DNA of 6,597 nucleotides from JBLIOB01 sp047639575 (GCA_047639575.1 JBLIOB010000240.1:1-6597); one strand, 5' to 3'; counted from the first letter of the stretch, positions 1 to 6,597 are shown. The notes: generated by a model from the letters alone, not told the origin. Made by a program: numbers and translations.

Positions 1-2076
1 GTGATGAAAGTTCCATTGAACGCTTGTCTCGTAAGCATTTTTAGCTTCTAATGGATTAGGGTAAAGTATTGGCTGAGAAACCCAACTAGTATCTTTGTGA
101 AAAGTGTATAGATAGCCCGGCTCAAAATAGAAACTATAAGCAGTGTCGGCTTGAACGTCAATTACATTTACAGTGCCCTTCTTGAAAGGCCCATAAGTTC
201 CAAATCTCCCGTAATCTTGGTCATAACATATGTTACGGTTGTACCCACTTTTAAAGACTAAGCTATCTTGTTCGAAGAATAAATTATGATTGTAAGTGTT
301 GGCAACCAGGAAGGAAGTCTTTAGACGTTCTTGTTCCACTTTCATGAAAGGCATGGTATCTAGTTTCACATAACTAACATTCTCGTTGGCATATGCGCTG
401 TCAATGTGTAAACAAACAAATGCTTTTTGATGTGCCTTTAATTCAACTTCCTTGACCGTATAGATATGATCTTTTGATCGAAGCGTCAATTTATATTTCC
501 CTGGCTTCTTTCGAAAAGAAAAATCAGTAGGAGACTGGCCGTTGTTAATGTATAGTGGCTCATCATCTAGGTAGATCGTATGTATAGATCTAAGCGCCTG
601 GTCCTTGAATAAATAAGGAGTAATCTCAGCCATTGAGCTGTTGATAGAATCATACTCAACATCCAGTCCACCTTTGCCATAGATGAATCGATACATCGGA
701 GTCTCCATTAGATCTAGCCGTTTGATGTTTTCATGAGTGATGCCATGATTAACGTTGGCTGATTGATTCGAATAATAGACATTAAATGGTTTAACAATGT
801 CGAAATGTTGAAGGCCGAAATCAGGAAGATCAGGTGTTGGGATGTTGTTAAACTTCATATTGACAGACCATGCTGTAATATTGACATTGGCTGCGCCATT
901 TGTTTTATAGTCAGTTACTTTAACTGTTATTGGCACGGTTGCTCCAGGCAATACTTTTTCAGGTTGATCTACGTCCACGACTAACGTTTTTTCTTTGATG
1001 TGATATCCTTCTTCTTTCACATAATCTTTCCCTTGCCATCTAAACGAGTACATGATGTAGTATGAGTCGAGGGATTCATTGTCTTCTTCAAAAGACATGG
1101 TGGTTCCCCTTCCTCCTTTAAATTTCTTTCTTCCTTTAAATAGTTGATAGCTAACCGGAATTCCCAATTCATTCACTAGCTTAATCTCGATGTGGTTATG
1201 GGTTCTCTTACCTTCTGGATAGATTAGTTTGTTAATTCGAGAAGGGGTTGTTGTTTGGCCAAGCAAGTTTCCTTGGTCATCAATTATTTCGTACTTGTTT
1301 GCAGTGTAGTCTAGCTTTTCTTGATAAGGTAATTGAACTTGTTTTTCTTCTAAGAGACCAGCTATACTATATGATTTAAAGGTAACAGCACAACTTGAAT
1401 CGAATTCAGACAGATACTGGTATGAAGCTTTAATAGTATCGCCAACTAATTTAATTTTGAACTGCTCTGTTTGTGATTTAAACCTGAACCTCCTTGAAAA
1501 TTCTTTCGATTCATTTTCTGAATTATTCATTTTAACGATAACTCTGTAGTTAGCATCAATTAATGGAAATAAACTATCAGGTAATTCCAAGAATGTCTCT
1601 CCTGAAACATCCAACATCATTTCCAAATTGAAGACGGATTTTTGTGTTTCGTAATCAAGGAAAAATGTATCTAGGTGATGGTATATCAGGCTTTCCATTT
1701 TAACAACAACTTTAGCGTGAGCATCAAGTAAAGGAAGACCGTTTACATCTTTCGCGGTCATTTTAAGGCGTACGGCATCTCCACGATAATATTCTCGTTT
1801 GGTTAAATTGGCGGTGTAGGTTGTCTTGCCTAATTCGTAATCTTCAACTCGAAAATTATTTCGCTTTAAGATTTGACCTTTTTTAGTTTGAAACTCAACG
1901 TAATAATCTGTGTCAATGCTGAAAGTGTCAGGAACCGCAAAATTGTACACATAAGCTCCATCTGTAACAGGTTTTAGTACTTTGGAGACATGGACTTCTT
2001 GTCCAACCTTGTTTTTCTGCTTTTTTCTTGGATCAAGAATAACCACTTTAGTTTTTCTTTTCCAAGGCTTTCCTTT
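1..2076 (-). CDS. Alpha-2-macroglobulin-like MG2-repeat protein, main body (partial; continues off the left edge; 5' part in another frame)
   Basis: This minus-strand frame has no stop codon from 2076 down to base 1 (692 codons), so the C-terminus lies beyond the window. It begins just after an in-frame stop at 2077-2079 and has no convincing start of its own: its first ATG is at 1761, and a GTG at 2046 is possible. It instead continues the 1974-2768 reading frame after a one-base shift at 2074-2077. In the joined protein, MG2-like strands recur: YYRGDAVRLKMTAKD (about residues 327-341) and PGATVPITVKVTD (about 608-620), each a G-D/T-V turn followed by an alternating strand. A stretch near 730-785 (IYLDDEPLY, then KKPGKYKLTLRSKDH) resembles a PEGA or carboxypeptidase-regulatory-like beta domain. 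Alpha-2-macroglobulin relatives trap or bind proteases, but the thioester region that would support this is not in view. The family call is inferred from motifs; the open frame is seen directly. Confidence 0.8.
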
Positions 2077-2768
2077 TCACTCACTAAGAATGCCTTCATC
2101 TTTACCGTGTCCCCAAGGTGATATTTCGGCTGGTTGAATGCCGTGTATCCAGGTAGAATTCGAACGTCTGAGAATAATTTATTTGCGTTTTTGAATTTTG
2201 TTTTCTTATTGCGATAGCCATTGCGAGGTGCTTTGTACCCATTCAAGTTCAAATAAGTAAACTCATTTTTGAAGGTGACTTTAGTCCAACCATTACCTTT
2301 TACACCCGGAACTGGATGACAGCCACAGTCTTCTCTAAATAAATATTCTTTACCTCGAATGTGAACTACAGCATCTTCTAATATTTTCCCATTGTAGTCT
2401 GAGATGATAACCCATGCTTCTCTATTATATCCGTATGTTTTAATTTTGAAATACTGATTTTCATGGCTCTTATAGTTCACTTGATGTCCTTTGGCTGATG
2501 CAACTAAGTAATGTCCTTTTTGAAGTCCAGATATTTTAAATGCACTGTCCGTTTCATATACCGAATCCAAATTTGAAAAGTAATCGATCGTATCCGTAAC
2601 AGTTCTCAATTGGTACAACATTCTCGCTTGAGTACTATCCAATTTATACACTTTAGTGTACTTGCCGTAGAACTTATGTTCGGCTAGCGTTTGAGCGATT
2701 ATACTTGAAGAAGTTAAAAGCAATAAAAAGATAAAGATTGCCTTTGTGTTGTTGAGCAGGATTTTCAT
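1974..2768 (-). CDS. Alpha-2-macroglobulin-like MG2-repeat protein, N-terminal part with signal peptide (frame broken at 2074-2077)
   Basis: The ATG at 2768 opens a Sec signal peptide: K2, K9, then a hydrophobic core AIFIFLLLLTSSSIIA, with cleavage likely around residue 25. The mature part is beta-rich and contains a Cys-rich turn (EDCGCHPVPG, about 146-155) and a first MG2-like motif, PKYHLGDTVKMKAFLV (214-229). The frame as written ends after 264 residues, but the last 32 look like out-of-frame sequence. After V229-S-E-K232 the -1 frame reads GKPWKRKTKVVILDP, the expected continuation of an MG2 strand, and stays open to the window edge. The gene is therefore probably one protein of at least 923 residues broken by a one-base deletion. 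The cause could be a sequencing or assembly error, a real mutation, or, less likely, programmed -1 frameshifting. No convincing Bacteroidota promoter was seen upstream (2769-2880). Start and signal peptide are solid; the family is inferred. Confidence 0.85.
   Translation of the reverse strand: MKILLNNTKAIFIFLLLLTSSSIIAQTLAEHKFYGKYTKVYKLDSTQARMLYQLRTVTDTIDYFSNLDSVYETDSAFKISGLQKGHYLVASAKGHQVNYKSHENQYFKIKTYGYNREAWVIISDYNGKILEDAVVHIRGKEYLFREDCGCHPVPGVKGNGWTKVTFKNEFTYLNLNGYKAPRNGYRNKKTKFKNANKLFSDVRILPGYTAFNQPKYHLGDTVKMKAFLVSEKESLGKEKLKWLFLIQEKSRKTRLDKKSMSPKY
2074..2077 (-). other. Frameshift point in the macroglobulin-like gene
   Basis: On the minus strand the local mRNA reads GTG AGT GAA AAG GAA AGC. 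Adding one A to the AAAA run, or slipping back one base after the AAG codon, gives VSEK followed by GKPWKRK. This moves translation from the frame with the signal peptide into the frame that is open for the remaining 691 codons. Beyond this point the original frame runs only 32 more codons before a TAA, while the other frame has a stop (TGA) immediately before it. A small AAGG/CCTT hairpin lies right at the site, but it is too close and too weak to argue for programmed recoding. Confidence 0.75.
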
Positions 2769-2880
2769 TTGATTAAGATCGAAGTTTCAGTTAAAGCCAG
2801 TAAACTCTGTGACAAGTTAAGTTCAATGAATCGAGTATTAAATTATTCTATTTCCATAGATGAAAGAAATAATTAACCAT
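2769..2880. other. 5' intergenic region of the macroglobulin-like gene
   Basis: About 110 bases separate the ATG at 2768 from the terminator of the upstream small gene. The stretch is A/T-rich and should contain the promoter and leader of the large gene, since the terminator isolates it. I looked for the Bacteroidota pattern TTG, about 17-21 bases, then TAnnTTTG on the minus strand and found only poor partial matches, so no promoter is placed. No Shine-Dalgarno site is apparent before the ATG. Confidence 0.4.
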
Positions 2881-2916
2881 AAAAAAAGGCTGTTCAATTA
2901 ATGAACAACCTTTCTT
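2881..2916 (-). terminator. Rho-independent terminator of the small exported-protein gene
   Basis: A 12-bp stem (2885-2896 with 2902-2913) closes a 5-base loop. Read on the minus strand it is followed by a run of U's from the seven A's at 2881-2887, three of which are in the stem. The only irregular position, 2890/2908, is a G-U wobble in minus-strand RNA but a C-A mismatch in plus-strand RNA, so the structure is better for minus-strand transcription. It lies about 20 bases beyond the stop codon at 2935. It should separate the small gene from the macroglobulin-like gene downstream. Confidence 0.85.
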
Positions 2917-2934
2917 AAGTCTGTTTGTTTGAGG

Positions 2935-3336
2935 TTAGTGCTTACCCCATGCTACTACTACGGCTTTTCCTTTAAATGTAGGCACCGTTTTATAGTTTAA
3001 GTTTATTTTCTTGATAATTCTTTTGTTTCCTGGTAAATCGAATACTCTAGATTCAGTTCCAGCCATTATTTTACGACCAACTTTAATGTTCATGTCTTCT
3101 CCATTTCCGAATATGACTCTTACGTTATTCACGTGGATCGGGGCACCTTTTACTTTAAACTTCAATTTCGTAAAGGCACCTTTAAATGCTGTTACCGGAA
3201 TTACATCATGATCGGCTTTCATGTTTACTACTCTCATTCCTAGTTTTTGCCAATCTCCGTGCTTATCCGCATACGTAAATGACATAATTGAAACTGCTAA
3301 ACTTAATCCTAATGTTATTTTCAATAATTTTTTCAT
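2935..3336 (-). CDS. Small exported protein, possibly DUF2541-like
   Basis: This encodes 133 residues from the ATG at 3336, chosen because MKKLLKITLGLSLAVSIMSF is a textbook signal peptide with likely cleavage after TYA. A longer in-frame start at 3372 would add 12 polar residues (MVKPTEPSKKRV) before it, which is unusual for an exported protein. An A-rich run with GAG precedes the 3336 ATG, as is common in this phylum. The mature domain of about 110 residues contains DWQKLGMRVVN, a D-x-D-x-I-x-V-like segment (DHDVIPV), KVKGAPIHVNNVRVIFGNGE, and a basic SRVFDLPGNKRIIKKI strand. This pattern recalls small periplasmic DUF2541-type beta-sandwich proteins, but that is recollection, not a search. 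No catalytic residues are evident. The mature protein is strongly basic (many K and R). It is followed by its own terminator and is probably monocistronic. Function unknown. Confidence 0.85.
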   Translation of the reverse strand: MKKLLKITLGLSLAVSIMSFTYADKHGDWQKLGMRVVNMKADHDVIPVTAFKGAFTKLKFKVKGAPIHVNNVRVIFGNGEDMNIKVGRKIMAGTESRVFDLPGNKRIIKKINLNYKTVPTFKGKAVVVAWGKH

Positions 3337-3468
3337 AACTCTTTTTTTTGAGGGTTCTGTAGGTTTGACCATGAAGATATGAAAAGGTTTAATTGGGTGT
3401 GAAAGTTTTTTTAATTGATGAAAGAGAAAGAGGTTTGGTGAATGATGTTTGGTGCTCGGTGTTCTATA

Positions 3469-3560
3469 TTCTTGTCTGTCCCCTTTTTCGAAAGTTTTGC
3501 TTTCTCATTTTCCCCTAAAAACCTTCGCAATTTGCTTCGGTCTTCGGAGAGGGACAAGAA
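3469..3560. repeat. Inverted repeat, 15-base arms
   Basis: The left arm at 3469-3483 (TTCTTGTCTGTCCCC) and the right arm at 3546-3560 (GGAGAGGGACAAGAA) are complementary at 12 of 15 positions, including an unbroken outer 8 bp. They enclose about 62 bases. This could fold as a long RNA hairpin or mark the ends of a small decayed element. No flanking target duplication is clear. Confidence 0.5.
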
Positions 3561-3565
3561 GGTTC

Positions 3566-3596
3566 CCGAATCACATAATCTTATGGTGGCTTTCGG
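3566..3596. repeat. REP-like imperfect palindrome
   Basis: Outer arms CCGAA (3566-3570) and TTCGG (3592-3596) pair perfectly. Inside them, CACATAA (3572-3578) pairs with TTATGGTG (3581-3588) apart from one bulged G. The structure resembles repetitive extragenic palindromes. It has no T-run, so it is not an intrinsic terminator. Confidence 0.5.
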
Positions 3597-3610
3597 ACTG
3601 TTGCGGTAAA

Positions 3611-3655
3611 TTCGATGTTCTATTGTTCGGTGTTCTAATGTTTGATATTCCCATC
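3611..3655. repeat. Three degenerate 15-base tandem units
   Basis: Units at 3611-3625 (TTCGATGTTCTATTG), 3626-3640 (TTCGGTGTTCTAATG) and 3641-3655 (TTTGATATTCCCATC). The first two match at 13 of 15 positions; the third is more diverged, about 9 of 15 against the first. A related copy sits on the far side of the palindromic core at 3453-3466. Confidence 0.55.
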
Positions 3656-3661
3656 AAATCA

Positions 3662-3709
3662 TTCTATCCTTCAATCATTAAACCCTTCTATCCTTCAACT
3701 CTTAAAAAT
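3662..3709. repeat. Two-copy 24-base direct repeat
   Basis: The 13-mer TTCTATCCTTCAA occurs exactly at 3662-3674 and again at 3686-3698, and the full 24-base units agree at about 18 positions. The second unit runs up to the stop codon of the lipoprotein-like gene at 3709, so on the minus strand it forms the start of that gene's 3' untranslated region. Confidence 0.6.
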
Positions 3710-4680
3710 CACCAACCGGTGGTAAACAAATTATTACTTCCATTTGGACCACTTTTTGGCTTGTATTTATAGTAGCCTTTTCCTGCAGCGGCTCTGCAAT
3801 GTTCTGCATCTTTTAACATAGCCCAATCGTTAATAATGAACTCCGTGCAAAAAGCACCAGGGTACATTAATCCTGATGTCATTACCAATGGATAACTCCC
3901 AGACTCATCCCAAAATGATTTGAAGTAGGATTTACTAATACATGAAATTGAAACGGCATCTTTAGGTCTCGAGTCCTTATTAGCGTATGACTTTGGATCC
4001 TCATCCATTAATCCGTTGTGACCATTGAAGATGATGAGATCGGCATGGCCATATGCGGGGTAAGCAATTGAATCAAGAGTTATTGAATCATTAGTTATTC
4101 CTGCCAGCGCCATAAAATAATGTTCTAAACATAATTTCATTTTATCTCCTCGGTACGCATCCATTATCAGTCTTACCTTTGCTTTGTTTGGAAATGATTT
4201 TTCAAATATTGCTCTATCCAAAACATTGACATTTACGTTCTTTTCGCTACCAATCATTTTCCAATCGGGACGTTCCTTAAAAAAACGTTTCATTCCTTTA
4301 CTAGTTCCCCAATATAAGTTTCGATAGGCATCCATTCCATTTCCAATGCTTGCAGATGTTGGTACAATTCCTTGATGTTCATTATCGCATAAGGGTACAA
4401 AAACATGAACTATTAGAAACTCGCCAGAATTAATCTTGGCTTCAAGGTTGGTAATAATTTCCAGACGATCTACCGGTGTTTTAAAAGTAGATGGTTGAAC
4501 TGTAGTATCCAGTTCTTTTATTGCCTTGATCTTGAATGCCGCTGAGTCGGGGAAGGGGGGCAGTTGATGCTTCTTATCAATATATTCGATTTCTGTAGAA
4601 TTTGTACTTTTTATCTGGGCATCGCACGAAATGAACGAAATTAGAATTAGAAGTGTAATAGTTAATGTTGCAGGTCTCAT
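3709..4680 (-). CDS. Conserved lipoprotein-like protein with clan CD-like His/Cys motifs
   Basis: This is a complete 323-residue gene. The N-terminus (MRPATLTITLLILISFISC) is a hydrophobic signal ending in a lipobox-like Cys19, so the protein is probably lipid-anchored in the envelope; plain secretion is the alternative. The linker (20-65) is polar. The domain from about residue 85 holds HVFVPLCDNEHQGIVP (92-107), NLYWGTSKGMKRFF (121-134), a LIMDAYRGD strand (171-179), then ADLIIFNGHNGLMDEDP (213-229) and DAVSISCISKSYF (241-253), and it ends in LFTTGW. I recognise this as a widespread but unassigned bacterial family. A hydrophobic strand followed by His221-Asn-Gly, then another followed by Cys247, matches the layout of the catalytic dyad in clan CD (caspase/gingipain) peptidases. 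That is inference, and peptidase activity is unproven. The gene stands alone; a CACC/GGTG stem at the stop codon followed by five T's could be a weak terminator. Confidence 0.88.
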   Translation of the reverse strand: MRPATLTITLLILISFISCDAQIKSTNSTEIEYIDKKHQLPPFPDSAAFKIKAIKELDTTVQPSTFKTPVDRLEIITNLEAKINSGEFLIVHVFVPLCDNEHQGIVPTSASIGNGMDAYRNLYWGTSKGMKRFFKERPDWKMIGSEKNVNVNVLDRAIFEKSFPNKAKVRLIMDAYRGDKMKLCLEHYFMALAGITNDSITLDSIAYPAYGHADLIIFNGHNGLMDEDPKSYANKDSRPKDAVSISCISKSYFKSFWDESGSYPLVMTSGLMYPGAFCTEFIINDWAMLKDAEHCRAAAGKGYYKYKPKSGPNGSNNLFTTGW

Positions 4681-4716
4681 ACTCTTTTAATGCAAAAGAT
4701 CTGTAAAGGATACATC

Positions 4717-4743
4717 CAAACTAAAACCAAATGAAAAGAGCAA
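4717..4743 (-). promoter_or_regulatory. Candidate Bacteroidota-type promoter for the lipoprotein-like gene
   Basis: On the minus strand TTG (4743-4741) is followed after 16 bases by TTAGTTTG (4724-4717), a 7-of-8-type match to the Bacteroidota -7 element TAnnTTTG. Transcription would start about 30 bases before the ATG at 4680. The element overlaps the first codons of the divergent VWA gene. A weaker plus-strand candidate, TAATGTTG at 4663-4670, lies inside the lipoprotein-like gene and lacks a TTG partner. Short motifs like these occur by chance in A/T-rich DNA. Confidence 0.3.
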
Positions 4744-6597
4744 TTTCACTCCTTACTTTATTAGCTATTTTACAGCTTTCTTATTCTCAAAACGACACCA
4801 GCCTTGTACCTGCAGATACCTCTAGGATACAAGTGGAAGAATCTGAATCAAAAATTCGACTTGAGCTTCTTGAACGAAAGGATCACTCTTACCAGCAAAG
4901 GGTTAAGGAAGTAACTGTTAAGTCGTCTTCAGCAGAATCAGCCGTAGTTAAAGGTTATGTATCTCCGGCAGGTAATGGATCTGGCTCTGGACCTAGTAAC
5001 GGAATCGGAGTGAAAACACGCACCATAAATAAATTAAGCAAACAGAATTTTACTTCTGTTCCGAACCCAACTTCGGTTTCAGGAAAGTTCAACCAACAGA
5101 ATAATCCGGCATACCAAACAAAGAAGAAAGACAAAACTAACAGCTTGTTAGTTGGTGGAACCGATTCTAGATTTTTAGTTGCAGATGAATTAAAATTGAT
5201 TGAAGAGAAAGATTTTTCTTCTGGCCAGTTGACTGGAGCAGAGCTTTCTGATTTTGATAAATATGAAATGTGGCAACATATTGCGGAAGCTGATTTTGAT
5301 TTATATAGTAGACTTTGGGAAATCAATCCCACGCATAGACATTCGCTTCAGGTTCTTACTGGAGAGGGTAGGCCTGCTGTTGATATTCCAGTTCAATTAG
5401 TAAATAAAGACGACAAAGTCTTGTGGGAAGCAAGAACTAATAACACAGGGTCTGCAGAGTTATGGGGTAACGGTGAAGAAGGTCATAAAATTATTGCAGC
5501 AGTGAATGGCAAGAAACAAACTTTAAAAAAGCCAACCTTATTTGAAGAAGGAATCAATAGAATGACCGTTCAAATGGAATGTAACATCTCAGATAATGTT
5601 GACATTGCTTTTATTGTAGATGCAACTGGATCGATGAAAGATGAAATCAAATACTTGCAAAGTGAGATGGAAGATATCATTGCACAAGCGAAAACAAAAC
5701 ATTCGAAATTAAATTTTAGAACAGCTAGTGTTTTTTACAGATGCTCTGGTAATGACTATTCATTCAAATATGCAGATTTTGCGCAAGACGAATCATCAAT
5801 TGGAAATTTTATAAAGGAGCAAAGTGCGGCACAAGGTGGGGCAGAAGTGGTTGATTCTGCACTTTATGTGGGGATTGATCAATTGAATTGGAGCGATGAA
5901 GCTAGAGCTAGAATCGCATTTTTGTTTTTAGATGAGCCGCCTGGAAAAGATAGTCTGACAAAAGCGAATATGGCAAAGTACATAGCTCAAGCAGCAGAAA
6001 AAGGGATTCGGATTGTTCCGGTGGTAGCTAGTGCAAATTATGGAACTGAAGAGAGTTTAGAGTATTTAATGAGGGCAGCAGCTCTATTAACCAACTCGTC
6101 TTATGTATTTCTAACAGATGATAGTGGAATAGGTGATCCTCATGCAAAACCTACAATTGATGAATATCAAGTTGAAAAATTGAACAAGCTTATGCAGCGA
6201 TTAATTCAAGAGTATACGTTTGTGCCAGATTGTAGTGAGGATATAACGGAAATGGTTGTTCAGGACACTGTGGTAGTAAAAGACATTATTAATATAGTAG
6301 TTGTAGACTCTGTTTTATTAGCATTCCAGGACAGTATTAGAGCGATAGTTCCTGATACTTTGTTTGCAGAAGTACCAGATACTTTGAGTAATAATGATTG
6401 GGATTATCCTGAAATTCCAGTAGTCGATGAAATTAAAATCTGGCCAAATCCAACGTGGGGGAATTTAACGGTAGAAGTAAAAGGTGAGGCAACGGAAGTC
6501 TTCTTAGCTGACATTTCCGGGAAAATCATCGCGAAATATCCTCTAGGGTCTGACATGATCGCGAAATTTGATATTTCAGAAAACCCGGCCGGGATTT
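4731..6597 (+). CDS. Secreted von Willebrand factor A domain protein with T9SS C-terminal sorting domain (3' end outside the window)
   Basis: The frame is open from the ATG at 4731 to the right edge (622 codons). Residues 1-19 (MKRAISLLTLLAILQLSYS) form a signal peptide. Residues 21-140 are polar and low-complexity, with a G/S-rich patch (GNGSGSGPSNG). About 204-275 looks like an Ig or carboxypeptidase-regulatory-like domain (HSLQVLTGEGRPAVDIPVQL, then TNNTGSAELWGN). The VWA domain starts near 292: IAFIVDATGSM supplies the metal-site pattern D297-x-T299-x-S301, followed by QGGAEVVDSAL (368-378), FLFLDEPPG (397-405) and KGIRIVPVVAS. TYVFLTDDSGIGDPH-like text near its end (SSYVFLTDDSGIGDP here) is typical of Bacteroidota VWA proteins. 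From about 567, IKIWPNPTWGNLTVEV to ENPAGI is a type A T9SS sorting domain, so the protein is likely secreted or attached to the cell surface. Only a few residues should be missing. VWA domains usually mediate adhesion or protein binding; the ligand is unknown. TAAAA precedes the ATG; no Shine-Dalgarno site. Confidence 0.93.
   Translation, partial: MKRAISLLTLLAILQLSYSQNDTSLVPADTSRIQVEESESKIRLELLERKDHSYQQRVKEVTVKSSSAESAVVKGYVSPAGNGSGSGPSNGIGVKTRTINKLSKQNFTSVPNPTSVSGKFNQQNNPAYQTKKKDKTNSLLVGGTDSRFLVADELKLIEEKDFSSGQLTGAELSDFDKYEMWQHIAEADFDLYSRLWEINPTHRHSLQVLTGEGRPAVDIPVQLVNKDDKVLWEARTNNTGSAELWGNGEEGHKIIAAVNGKKQTLKKPTLFEEGINRMTVQMECNISDNVDIAFIVDATGSMKDEIKYLQSEMEDIIAQAKTKHSKLNFRTASVFYRCSGNDYSFKYADFAQDESSIGNFIKEQSAAQGGAEVVDSALYVGIDQLNWSDEARARIAFLFLDEPPGKDSLTKANMAKYIAQAAEKGIRIVPVVASANYGTEESLEYLMRAAALLTNSSYVFLTDDSGIGDPHAKPTIDEYQVEKLNKLMQRLIQEYTFVPDCSEDITEMVVQDTVVVKDIINIVVVDSVLLAFQDSIRAIVPDTLFAEVPDTLSNNDWDYPEIPVVDEIKIWPNPTWGNLTVEVKGEATEVFLADISGKIIAKYPLGSDMIAKFDISENPAGI

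Larger units (their letters stand above)
3434..3706. repeat. Composite intergenic repeat region (short tandem repeats around a palindrome-rich core)
   Basis: The gap between the two minus-strand genes is about 370 bases with no credible gene, and most of it is structured. It holds a 14-base repeat starting TTTGGTG (3434 and 3448), related 15-base units at 3611-3655, and a near-identical 14-mer (13 of 14) at 3453-3466 and 3624-3637. An inverted repeat lies at 3469-3483 / 3546-3560, an imperfect palindrome at 3566-3596, and a 24-base repeat at 3662-3709. The middle (about 3470-3606) looks richer in G+C than its flanks. Matching short repeats on both sides of a palindromic core suggest a non-coding repetitive element, but copy number elsewhere in the genome cannot be seen here. 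Confidence 0.55.

Noticed and set aside
1..90. LYPNP text in the macroglobulin-like protein, resembling the start of a T9SS sorting domain
   Set aside because: The following residues (LEAKNAYETSVQW) do not follow the sorting-domain pattern, and the frame continues beyond the window, so it is not at a C-terminus.
763..984. Plus-strand open frame of 73 codons
   Set aside because: It lies wholly antisense to the macroglobulin-like gene, has a Cys/Trp/His-rich composition typical of a shadow frame, and has no start signal.
3011..3211. Plus-strand open frame of 66 codons
   Set aside because: It is antisense to the small exported protein, whose signal peptide and terminator support the minus strand.
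3337..3372. Longer start (ATG at 3372) for the small exported protein
   Set aside because: It would put 12 polar residues before a complete, typical signal peptide beginning at the ATG at 3336.
3566..3596. Intrinsic terminator for the lipoprotein-like gene
   Set aside because: The palindrome lacks a T-run on either side and lies more than 100 bases beyond the stop codon.
3434..3706. CRISPR array
   Set aside because: Repeat units are only 14-24 bases, degenerate, of mixed period, and lack regular unique spacers; no cas genes are nearby.
3449..3772. Plus-strand open frame of 107 codons across the repeat region
   Set aside because: Its sequence is made of the short tandem repeats, and its end is antisense to the conserved LFTTGW tail of the lipoprotein-like gene. 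No domain or export signal is coherent.
4955..5332. Minus-strand open frame of 125 codons
   Set aside because: It is antisense to the VWA protein gene, and its Ser-rich composition mirrors that gene's codon use.

Overview
The window looks like a piece of a Bacteroidota chromosome, probably Flavobacteriales-like. It is A/T-rich. The right-hand gene ends in a type IX secretion (T9SS) C-terminal sorting domain, which is essentially restricted to this phylum. Start codons are preceded by A-rich stretches instead of clear Shine-Dalgarno sites, and all four proteins begin with export signals. The genus cannot be named from the sequence.

Layout: from the left edge to 2768, on the minus strand, lies a very large secreted alpha-2-macroglobulin-like protein with repeated MG2-type beta-sandwich motifs. 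Its C-terminal end is outside the window. Its reading frame is broken once, at a run of four T's (A's in the mRNA) at 2074-2077. Adding one base there, or a -1 frameshift, joins a 232-residue N-terminal part to 691 further open codons. Next come a 166-base gap with a clear minus-strand terminator (2881-2916), a small exported protein (2935-3336, minus), a 370-base gap rich in repeats and palindromes (about 3434-3706), and a conserved lipoprotein-like protein of unassigned function (3709-4680, minus) with a His/Cys motif pair resembling clan CD (caspase-type) peptidases. After a 50-base divergent spacer comes a plus-strand gene (4731 to the right edge) for an exported von Willebrand factor A (VWA) protein with a T9SS sorting domain, of which only the last residues are missing.

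How the genes fit together: all products are predicted to leave the cytoplasm, so this is a cell-envelope or secretome neighbourhood. The three minus-strand genes are well separated, and one terminator clearly divides the first two, so they are probably separate transcription units. No tRNA, rRNA, CRISPR array, transposase or phage gene was seen. A shared pathway is not demonstrated. The pairing of a macroglobulin-like protein with a possible cysteine peptidase is only suggestive.
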